A stretch of DNA of 64,000 bases from contig JAKQPS010000082.1 of assembly GCA_029564595.1 (NCBI GenBank), forward strand, positions 62,001-126,000, read 5' to 3'. The notes below the pieces were generated by a model. The model saw only the letters and a program-made list of their open reading frames with translations, did not search any database and was not told the DNA's origin. The number at the start of each line of letters is the position of its first letter. Positions within the stretch are counted from its first letter, which is position 1. This DNA is from a bacterium. GTDB taxonomy: Bacteria; UBP15; UBA6099. Below, in pieces: positions 42,808 through 49,257 of this stretch. The translations under genes were made by a program, and so were the position numbers.

Positions 42808-43350
42808 ATGAGCACAGGAGTAGAAATCATACCTTTCTTCATAGTCATGTCTCTTTTTGCGGCGGCGACGGGCAAGACTATGGTCAACGGCATGGACCAC
42901 AGCGGAATTTGGAAATGGGATATGAATAAGCCTAAGAATAGAATAGGCGCAAAAACAGAACAATCAGTTCAACCAGAGATGAATAAGGCAAACAACAAGA
43001 CTTCCATCGACACCATTATGAATGACGAGGGCCTTTTACTGGCGGCTCTTGAAGACCTCGGACTCGACTTTATCAACGATGGCGGCAGCATAAAAATTTC
43101 AATCAATAACGTTGATGTCGCTTTTGCAAAGGACATGTCGGGAGCTTACTCCGCTGACTTCGAAGGCGGAGACGCAACGGCGGTGGCATCGCTGGTGGAG
43201 AATGTTTCCGAATTGTACAAACAGAAAGTCCAGCAAAAGGTTTACGACAATGTGATGTCGCGCGCTTCTGAAAACGGTCTTTCGCTCGAAAGCGAAAGAG
43301 TCGCCGCTGACAATTCAATAACATTGACTTTCGTTGTCAGGAGGGATTGA
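42808..43350 (+). CDS. DUF1257/Ycf35-like protein with N-terminal membrane-like segment
   Basis: This 180-residue protein has a hydrophobic start (VEIIPFFIVMSLFAAATG), then a linker, then a region that fits DUF1257 (Ycf35). It opens LLAALEDLGLDFINDG and ends LYKQKVQQKVYDNVMSRASE...ADNSITLTFVVRRD, as Ycf35 proteins do. The membrane-like N terminus is not usual for the family and may tether it. ATG 42808 follows GGAGG by seven bases; an upstream in-frame start at 42787 lacks a site. It begins 48 bases after the AAA ATPase gene. Function is unknown, and the family call comes from sequence pattern and context only. Confidence 0.65.
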   Translation: MSTGVEIIPFFIVMSLFAAATGKTMVNGMDHSGIWKWDMNKPKNRIGAKTEQSVQPEMNKANNKTSIDTIMNDEGLLLAALEDLGLDFINDGGSIKISINNVDVAFAKDMSGAYSADFEGGDATAVASLVENVSELYKQKVQQKVYDNVMSRASENGLSLESERVAADNSITLTFVVRRD

Positions 43351-43352
43351 CG

Positions 43353-43562
43353 ATGGAGGAGAAAATCACGATAAAAATTATGCCGGACGGAAGGGTGCTC
43401 GCTGAAACCGACGGCGTAAACGGCCCGAAATGCGTCGACTATATGAAACTTATAGAAGACATCGTTGAAGGCAAAATCGTCAAGGAATGGCGAAAACCCG
43501 AATTCGACGCCATCGATCAAGCCGTTTTGAACAACGCTCAGAACCAGAGGATTAAGGAATAG
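43353..43562 (+). CDS. DUF2997-like small protein
   Basis: This 69-residue protein matches the DUF2997 pattern. A beta strand (KITIKIMPDGRVLAETDG) precedes a conserved Lys-Cys (GPKCVDYMKLIEDIVEG), then comes a charged helical end. DUF2997 genes are commonly neighbours of DUF1257 genes, which supports the call. ATG 43353 was chosen over TTG 43347, which overlaps the previous stop, because AGGAGGG sits seven bases upstream. It lies 2 bases after the DUF1257-like gene and 4 bases before the zinc-ribbon gene, so the four genes form one tight cassette. Function is unknown. Confidence 0.7.
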   Translation: MEEKITIKIMPDGRVLAETDGVNGPKCVDYMKLIEDIVEGKIVKEWRKPEFDAIDQAVLNNAQNQRIKE

Positions 43563-43566
43563 AAGC

Positions 43567-44268
43567 ATGAAGTGTCCGATTTGCGAAGCCAACACAAAAC
43601 TGACCGACAGGTTTTGCCCCGCCTGCGGGGCATTTCTCCGAGGCAAGCGCTCCGGTTGCGATGAATCGAAAGATTTGAGGGTGGATATCAATAACGATTC
43701 GCTTGAACGAATTGAGAGGTTGCCCGGCATTTCACGGGAAAGAGCGGTCGCTTTAGTCAGAGAAAGAATGAACAGATCGGGCTTTATGAATCTTTCCGAA
43801 GTTATGTCATTTCTGAATCTTGATTCAAATGAGAAAATCGAATTTGGAAAAAGCGCCGTATGCCTGCCTGTCGGTGTCGAGATACCGAGCGAATGCGAGA
43901 AGACAGCCGCTCCTTCTCAAGCTGATGAATGGTCTGAGATGACTAAAAGGGAAGAGGCGAGAAAAAAGTCTTCTAAGACATCGCGTAAAGAAGAACGTCC
44001 AACTCCTGTTTCCGCGCGCAAAAAAGTTGATATTAACAGCGCGTCGGAGTCCGAAATCGCGGCTCTTCCCGCGCTTAACGCCATTATAGCGAAAAACATT
44101 GTGTCTGAAAGAGAAGCGCGCGGCGGTTTCTTGTCAATCGACGAACTGGCGCAAGCTGTCGGGCTGAAACAATTTATGATCGAATTGATATCTCCGATGG
44201 TAGAGTTCAAACCTATGGTTTCCAACAAGTCGGGAAGAAAGCTTAAAGGCAGAGTGGTTGATTATTAA
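43567..44268 (+). CDS. Zinc-ribbon protein with two helix-hairpin-helix (ComEA-like) domains
   Basis: This 233-residue protein has an N-terminal zinc ribbon (Cys3, Cys6, Cys17, Cys20; MKCPICEANTKLTDRFCPAC). A first HhH domain follows (about 36-90; VDINNDSLERIERLPGISRE), then a basic, probably disordered linker (about 108-150), and a second HhH domain (about 152-215; VDINSASESEIAALPALNAI). Both HhH units open with the VDIN(S/N)AS-type motif of ComEA-like proteins, which bind DNA or, in secretion relatives, protein. There is no signal peptide, so it acts in the cytoplasm. The joining of a zinc ribbon and two HhH units is unusual. It closes the Ycf46 cassette. Confidence 0.75.
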   Translation: MKCPICEANTKLTDRFCPACGAFLRGKRSGCDESKDLRVDINNDSLERIERLPGISRERAVALVRERMNRSGFMNLSEVMSFLNLDSNEKIEFGKSAVCLPVGVEIPSECEKTAAPSQADEWSEMTKREEARKKSSKTSRKEERPTPVSARKKVDINSASESEIAALPALNAIIAKNIVSEREARGGFLSIDELAQAVGLKQFMIELISPMVEFKPMVSNKSGRKLKGRVVDY

Positions 44269-44287
44269 CTCTTAGATATTGATTGTT

Positions 44288-45304
44288 TCAAATCAAATAT
44301 TTTTCCGGCGAAGAAAGAATGTCGAGCAAATGCGGTTCTACTAACGATCTGATTTTTTCATTTGCGTACCCTATCCATGAAACATCAGTGGTGGTGTCGA
44401 GGGGGCAATCAAGCGGCAAGCCGTCGCAACCTGTCACGACTGCCCCGGCTTCGCGGGCGATTAGTTCGCAGCAGAGATCATACGGATGAGCGCAAAGCAG
44501 GGCGGGACGCCCCTTAGCGGCAAGAATCGGAGATAAAGCCGCGCGGATATCGCAGACGAATCTGTCCTGTCCCGTGGCGAGCGCCGCAAGTTGGCCTCCG
44601 TTGCAGATATGCTGGTCTTCAAAATGAAACGACGGTCGTCCCGTCGCTTCCAATCTTGATTGCAACTCGTTCTCAATCGCCGTTATCTCTCTCTTTGCGC
44701 CCGGGAAAAATCTGTTGAATGTGGCGTATCCGTAGTGCAAGTCTTCCGCGCGCGACGGTGTCAGTTTTAAATTCGTCACTTTTCCGGAATCGATGTTGAA
44801 CCTTTCTCCGTGCGCCCCTTGTCCCTTCACGGCCCACATGATGTCTGATACATTCTGTTTTATGGGAGGTATCTCGGTTTGAACCGCTATACAAATGTTT
44901 TTCATAGAAAGAGCGGCAGAGGTTCCGCGCGCCGCCGCCGACAACAGCCATGCGCTGCGTTTCCCATACATCAGTCCGCGCGTGCCGTCCAGCGGATCCA
45001 TGATGACTGTATACTCGCAGTCGTTTCTCCGGCCCGAAGTAGAAAAAACAAGGTCTTCATCAGGCTTCCCTTCCATTATCAGCGCGAAAGGAGGCGTTTC
45101 CTTGGCTTGCCCGCAAAAATAATCAAGAATAATCTCCTCAATCGACGTGTCTATCTCATAGATGGTATCATCAGATGACTCCCGCGAGACAGCCGAGAGA
45201 TCTTCGATGGGCTTTCGAAGAGTTTTCTCCCTCATGGCGATACATACGCATGCTCCTAGATTCCTGAGCGCCCGGAGCATTCTTTCATCGCCGTTTGAAA
45301 TCAT
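44288..45304 (-). CDS. Inositol monophosphatase-superfamily protein
   Basis: This 338-residue member of the IMPase/FBPase superfamily is longer than the usual 260-270. The metal and phosphate motifs are YEIDTSIEEIILDYF (first Glu/Asp site), MDPLDGTRGLMYGKRSAWL (the DPLDGT hallmark) and HPYDLCCELIAREAGAVVTG (the WDxAA region, with Tyr in place of Trp). The insert around residues 180-260 is not typical. It would hydrolyse a sugar or inositol phosphate; the substrate is unknown. ATG 45304 follows GGAGG by four bases. A longer frame from 45367 overlaps that site. It diverges from mgtE. Confidence 0.8.
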   Translation of the reverse strand: MISNGDERMLRALRNLGACVCIAMREKTLRKPIEDLSAVSRESSDDTIYEIDTSIEEIILDYFCGQAKETPPFALIMEGKPDEDLVFSTSGRRNDCEYTVIMDPLDGTRGLMYGKRSAWLLSAAARGTSAALSMKNICIAVQTEIPPIKQNVSDIMWAVKGQGAHGERFNIDSGKVTNLKLTPSRAEDLHYGYATFNRFFPGAKREITAIENELQSRLEATGRPSFHFEDQHICNGGQLAALATGQDRFVCDIRAALSPILAAKGRPALLCAHPYDLCCELIAREAGAVVTGCDGLPLDCPLDTTTDVSWIGYANEKIRSLVEPHLLDILSSPEKYLI

Positions 45305-45395
45305 TATTCCTCCAGAACAAATTATCATAAAAAAGCCGGCGTTCAACAAGCCTGCATGGTCGGTCACGGCGACAAAAGGTATTTTTTTTCAAAAA

Positions 45396-45424
45396 TTGAC
45401 CCTTGCTGGCCTCTGACTTATAAT
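45396..45424 (+). promoter_or_regulatory. Consensus-like sigma70 promoter driving the mgtE leader
   Basis: TTGACC (45396-45401), a 17-base spacer, then TATAAT (45419-45424). This is the best promoter match in the window. Transcription would start near 45431, giving a ~270-base leader before the mgtE start codon. Confidence 0.8.
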
Positions 45425-45429
45425 GCAAC

Positions 45430-45702
45430 GCTAGGCTCATACGCCAAAATAAATGAGCGAAAAAGGAAATGGAAGATATCGGAAACAGTAGTCGCAGCGG
45501 CGGCGAAGACCACCCTCCTCCCCGTAGGAGATTCGTCGCTTCGGCTCTGACACAACTGAATACAATCGTGTGGAAGGGGGTGAAGGCTCGGTAAGCTGTC
45601 GCCCCGCCGCATAGCGGCTCTGTGATTTTCCTCGGTTCGCCTCTATCCTCTTCCGCATGAACATACTTGTTTGACCGGAACCGGCCGCGCCGGAGGTGTG
45701 CC
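45430..45702 (+). ncRNA. Long structured leader RNA upstream of mgtE (class unknown)
   Basis: The 270 bases after the promoter hold no gene and many complementary segments. GCTCAT pairs with ATGAGC (45435-45440, 45453-45458), GGAAGA with TCTTCC (45471-45476, 45649-45654, enclosing ~170 bases), CTCCT with AGGAG (45515-45519, 45526-45530), and GCCGC with GCGGC (45606-45610, 45614-45618). CCGGC with GCCGG (45681-45685, 45689-45693) covers part of the mgtE ribosome site. An mgtE leader suggests a magnesium-sensing RNA, but the M-box core could not be matched. It may also be an independent small RNA. Confidence 0.5.
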
Positions 45703-47049
45703 TTGCTGACAATTACAAAGAGAATTTCCTATATTCTTGCCACCGGTAACAAAACCCACCTAAAACAGTTTGTTTCATCTCACCATCCGGTTGACATCGC
45801 TGCCGCCATTACTCCTTTAAGACCCGAAGATATTCTAAACGTGATAGAAACGATAGGAAACCACAAGAGCCTTGAGATATTTGAGAATCTCGAGAAAGAC
45901 ACCCAGAAGGCTTGCTTGGAATACGCCGCGCCGGAAAGAGTCATAACTTTTTTTGACGCTCTTTCGACCGACGAACAGGCGGATCTCTTAAAACTGCTCT
46001 CTCCAGACCTGAAAACAAAGCTCCTTTCGCTGCTGGAAAAATCCGACCGCGAAGATTTGATGGGCCTTGTGAAGTACGAAGAAGACACAGCCGGCGCGCA
46101 CATGACGACGAATTTCTTTTCGATGCGTCCGGACGTAAGCGCAGGTCAGGCTCTAACCGAAATCAAGAAGAAACATGAAGAGGCTGAGACGATTTACTCT
46201 ATATATGTCACTGATTCGGAAGACCATCTCGTAGGCGTGGTATCCCTTAAAGACCTAGTGCTGGCTAATTCCGACGCGCCGATAGGCAGGTTAATGAATC
46301 CGAACGTGATTTCGGCTGTCGTGGACGAAGATGTCGAGATGGTGGCGCAGAAAATCGCAAAATACGACTTGTTCGCGGTTCCGGTGGTAAACGGCGTCAA
46401 GCAGATGAAGGGCATTATCACAGTCGATGACGTCATAGATATCGTCAGCCGAGAGGCGACCGAGGACATATACGCGTTGGGCGCCGCCGGCGCCCCTATT
46501 GATTATGTCGGATCAAGCGTTCTTCGCATCGCGCGCCAACGTCTTACTTGGTTGCTGGCCCTCGTATGCACTGGCTTCGTCACAGGCACTTTGTTGAAAC
46601 TCTACCAGAAAGAGCTTTCTCTGCACGTTCAATTGGCTTTCTTCATCCCGCTTCTTAACGGTTCCGCCGGCAACGCGGGCACTCAGGCCGCCACAGTAAT
46701 AGTTCGCGGGCTTGCCACCGGGGAATTGACCATCCCCATGGCTATGAACATTCTTTTCAAAGAGGTCCGCGTCGGCATGCTCGTAGGATCAGGCATGGGG
46801 ATTCTGGCCGCATTGTTCGTGTTTATCATCACTAAGGATTCGCATCTTGCCGCGACAGTGTTGGCGTCGATGATTCTGGTGGTGAGTTTCGCAAAAAGCC
46901 TTGGCGGCTTGCTTCCCGTGCTGTTCAAGAAAATGAACTTGGACCCCGCTCTCATGTCAGGGCCGCTCCTCGCAAGCGTTTCAGACATATTTTCAATAGT
47001 GACTTATCTCACGCTCGCCAAGCTTATTATTCCAACACTGCCGATTTAA
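45703..47049 (+). CDS. mgtE: Magnesium transporter MgtE
   Basis: This 448-residue MgtE-type Mg2+ channel has an N-terminal helical domain (about 15-125; LLKLLSPDLKTKLLSLLEKS) and the EEDTAGAHMTTNFFSMRPD joint before two CBS domains (YSIYVTDSEDHLVGVVSLKD; LFAVPVVNGVKQMKGIITVD). The pore region has five helices with PLLNGSAGNAGTQAATVIVR and SGPLLASVSDIFSIVTY. TTG 45703 was chosen because GGAGG lies six bases upstream. The longer frame from TTG 45667 would read through the ribosome-site hairpin. Translation may be controlled by that hairpin, since the stem takes in the first GG of the site. Confidence 0.93.
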   Translation: MLTITKRISYILATGNKTHLKQFVSSHHPVDIAAAITPLRPEDILNVIETIGNHKSLEIFENLEKDTQKACLEYAAPERVITFFDALSTDEQADLLKLLSPDLKTKLLSLLEKSDREDLMGLVKYEEDTAGAHMTTNFFSMRPDVSAGQALTEIKKKHEEAETIYSIYVTDSEDHLVGVVSLKDLVLANSDAPIGRLMNPNVISAVVDEDVEMVAQKIAKYDLFAVPVVNGVKQMKGIITVDDVIDIVSREATEDIYALGAAGAPIDYVGSSVLRIARQRLTWLLALVCTGFVTGTLLKLYQKELSLHVQLAFFIPLLNGSAGNAGTQAATVIVRGLATGELTIPMAMNILFKEVRVGMLVGSGMGILAALFVFIITKDSHLAATVLASMILVVSFAKSLGGLLPVLFKKMNLDPALMSGPLLASVSDIFSIVTYLTLAKLIIPTLPI

Positions 47050-47145
47050 TCAGTTGACATCATCAGATAATAAAGTAATATATAAAGTCAGCAATTTAAG
47101 GCCGTCTCGCGGCCAAAGCATTTTATAGCTGAAAAGGAGACGCTT

Positions 47146-48021
47146 ATGTCCGGCATTATCCCGAAATTTTTCGGCCAGTACCTGCTCGAAAAGGACCTTC
47201 TTACCAAAGACCAGCTCATAGATTCCATTAACTACCAGAAGTCAAAAATACTCAAACTCGGCGAGATTGCCCTTCAGTATGAATATCTCAGCGACAAACA
47301 AATCGCCAAAATCCACAACGAGCAGAAACGAACCGACATGCGCTTCGGCGACCTTGCCGTTCAAATGGGATTGCTCACCGCCGCCCAACTCGAAGAGATT
47401 ATCACGATTCAGAAAAACAACCATATTTATCTCGGCGAAGCGATCTGCGCCTGCGGCCACATGGACGAGGAAACGCTGGATCGCGAGCTGAATAATTTTA
47501 AGGAAGAGCAAAAGGCCGTTCCTCCCATCGAAGTCATGATCAAGGAAGACATTCCGGTTAAGGAACTGGTTGAGATTTCGGTGGACATGACAGAAAAGAT
47601 GATGCGCAGGCTTGGCGACATGATCTCCAAATCCGGGCAAATCAAAAGAGAAAAGGAATGTATTAAAAATCTCGGCGTGATCTCATACATGGAGTTCAAA
47701 GGCGACATCAATGCGCGCTATGTCCTGAACGTGTCATGGGATATCGGTTTTCAGATCGCAAAACGGACCTTCAAAAAAGACGATCTGCCCTATGACGAGG
47801 AACTTATCAAAGACACCGTTTCAGAATATGTCAACATTGTCTGCGGCAACATCAGGTCGAAAGTGCTGGAGACGGGAAAGAAGCTCGAGTTCCAGCCGCC
47901 AGTCACTATAACGGACAAGACAAGCGACTCGTTGGCGGTGAACAACAACGAATACGCGACCGTGATACCGGGATATACCCAGATAGGCAACTACGAACTG
48001 GCTGTGGTGACAAGGATATAA
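47146..48021 (+). CDS. MshEN-like domain fused to a CheX-type phosphatase domain
   Basis: In this 291-residue protein, residues 1-120 contain four repeats of the pattern (F/L)GxxLxxxGxLxxxQLxxxIxxQ. Examples are LGEIALQYEYLSDKQI and RFGDLAVQMGLLTAAQLEEI. This is the layout of the MshEN/GspE N-terminal domain, some of which bind cyclic-di-GMP. Residues about 130-291 fit the CheX/CheC family, with the phosphatase pair Glu227 and Asn230 in SEYVNIVCGNIRSK. It would remove phosphate from a CheY-like protein, possibly in response to cyclic-di-GMP (inference). The next gene, 45 bases downstream, encodes such a protein. A GGAGAC ribosome site precedes ATG 47146. Confidence 0.77.
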   Translation: MSGIIPKFFGQYLLEKDLLTKDQLIDSINYQKSKILKLGEIALQYEYLSDKQIAKIHNEQKRTDMRFGDLAVQMGLLTAAQLEEIITIQKNNHIYLGEAICACGHMDEETLDRELNNFKEEQKAVPPIEVMIKEDIPVKELVEISVDMTEKMMRRLGDMISKSGQIKREKECIKNLGVISYMEFKGDINARYVLNVSWDIGFQIAKRTFKKDDLPYDEELIKDTVSEYVNIVCGNIRSKVLETGKKLEFQPPVTITDKTSDSLAVNNNEYATVIPGYTQIGNYELAVVTRI

Positions 48022-48066
48022 TCGCGCCGGAGGGCGCGCCCTAACTGCCGGGAGGAGCCGAACACA

Positions 48067-48447
48067 ATGAGCGATACAAGAAAGATTCTTATTGCGGACG
48101 ACAGTCGCGTCGCCGCTCACTTGCTTGGCGAGATAATTGAAAGCATAGAAGGCTGCGAAATCGTCGATAATGCCACATCCGGCGAGCAGGCTATCGAGTA
48201 TTATGATAAATATATGCCTGATCTAGTCACGATGGACTTGTCCATGCCTGGCATCGGCGGCATGGAGGCCGTAAGACGCATTATCGAAAAGCATCCCGAC
48301 GCAAAAATCGTTGTCGTCAGCTCTCTCGGCGGCGCTCAGGATAAATTGCTCGAAGCGTTGGAAGCGGGCGCGCTAAGCGTCGTTTCAAAACCTTTCGACG
48401 AGGACAAAGCAATCTCGGTATTCAAAAAACTTCTCGGATTGAAGTAA
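48067..48447 (+). CDS. CheY-like response regulator
   Basis: A 126-residue single receiver domain: acidic pair D11/D12 (LIADDSRVA), phosphorylation site Asp57 (DLVTMDLSMPGIGG), switch Ser in VVVSSLGG, and Lys108 (VVSKPFDEDKA). It has no output domain, as expected for a CheY-type messenger. It directly follows the MshEN-CheX gene, behind a GGGAGGAG site, which suggests the two are partners and that the receiver is the substrate of the phosphatase. No kinase or methyl-accepting protein is in the window, so the input is unknown. Confidence 0.88.
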   Translation: MSDTRKILIADDSRVAAHLLGEIIESIEGCEIVDNATSGEQAIEYYDKYMPDLVTMDLSMPGIGGMEAVRRIIEKHPDAKIVVVSSLGGAQDKLLEALEAGALSVVSKPFDEDKAISVFKKLLGLK

Positions 48448-48522
48448 CGGCTTTTTGTTCGCTCTCAGCTTTTAGCGATGCTCTGATGAATATCAATTAT
48501 AATACTATTTCTGCATTGGTCT

Positions 48523-49227
48523 ATGACTATTAACCATATTAAAAAAGAATTGGAATCGCTCGGCGACCCGGCTATGGCGGCGCATTCTCAATCTTTCTTC
48601 AAAACCGGCCCCGGCGAATATGGCGAAGGAGACCTTTTTAGAGGCATTCGCGTTCCTCGTATTCGCGCAATCGCAAAAAAATTCAATTTCATCTCCTTAA
48701 ATCAAGCAACGGAACTGCTTAGCTCGGAATATCATGAAGACAGGTTTGCGGCTCTTTGTATCCTCATAGATATCTATAAAAAATCAGATGAGAAGATAAA
48801 AAAACAAATTTATACAGCCTATCTTGAGAATATGAAACATATAAACAATTGGGATCTAGTAGATGTTTCCGCGCCGAACATTGTGGGAGATTTCCTGATA
48901 GATAAGGATCGAAAACCGTTGTTCAAACTTGCGAAATCAAAGGATTTATGGGAGCGCCGCGTTTCCATAGTTTCAACTTTTGCTTTCATCAGACGATCCG
49001 ACCTTTCAGACACATACGCAATTGCCGAAATTCTGTTGCATGATTCCGAAGACCTTATTCACAAAGCCACAGGCTGGATGCTGAGAGAGGCTGGAAAGCG
49101 CGACATAGAATCCGAGGAGTTGTTTCTGAAGAAACATTGCAAAACGATGCCGAGGACAATGCTGCGATATGCTATCGAAAAATTCCCCAAAAACCAGAGA
49201 AAAAAAATATTGTCGGGAGATTTTTAG
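48523..49227 (+). CDS. AlkD-like DNA alkylation repair protein
   Basis: A 234-residue HEAT-like-repeat protein of the AlkC/AlkD DNA glycosylase family. The length fits AlkD. Family pieces are FFKTGPGEYGEGDLFRGIRV near the start, NNWDLVDVSAPNIVGDFL (with the catalytic-region Trp/Asp), WERRVSIVSTFAFIRR and IHKATGWMLREAGKRD. It would remove alkylated purines from DNA without base flipping. No good ribosome site precedes ATG 48523. It has its own AT-rich upstream region and seems not to be coupled to the response regulator. Confidence 0.88.
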   Translation: MTINHIKKELESLGDPAMAAHSQSFFKTGPGEYGEGDLFRGIRVPRIRAIAKKFNFISLNQATELLSSEYHEDRFAALCILIDIYKKSDEKIKKQIYTAYLENMKHINNWDLVDVSAPNIVGDFLIDKDRKPLFKLAKSKDLWERRVSIVSTFAFIRRSDLSDTYAIAEILLHDSEDLIHKATGWMLREAGKRDIESEELFLKKHCKTMPRTMLRYAIEKFPKNQRKKILSGDF

Positions 49228-49231
49228 TCCC

Positions 49232-49252
49232 ATATCCAGAAATGCTGGATAT
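49232..49252. terminator. Hairpin between convergent alkD-like and asnB genes
   Basis: ATATCCAG (49232-49239) pairs with CTGGATAT (49245-49252) across a five-base loop, in the 30 bases between two convergent stop codons. There is no T run on either strand, so efficiency is doubtful. Confidence 0.4.
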
Positions 49253-49257
49253 TAGGT

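Noticed and set aside
45430-45702. M-box, cobalamin, lysine, ydaO, SRP or tmRNA identity for the mgtE leader
   Set aside because: Both strands were compared by eye with the core motifs of these classes. Short pieces matched (for example GATAGAGG and GCCGAAGC on the minus strand), but no class matched in order and spacing.
49232-49252. Strong intrinsic terminator between alkD-like and asnB
   Set aside because: The hairpin is perfect but neither strand has a T run, so it is kept only as a low-confidence feature.
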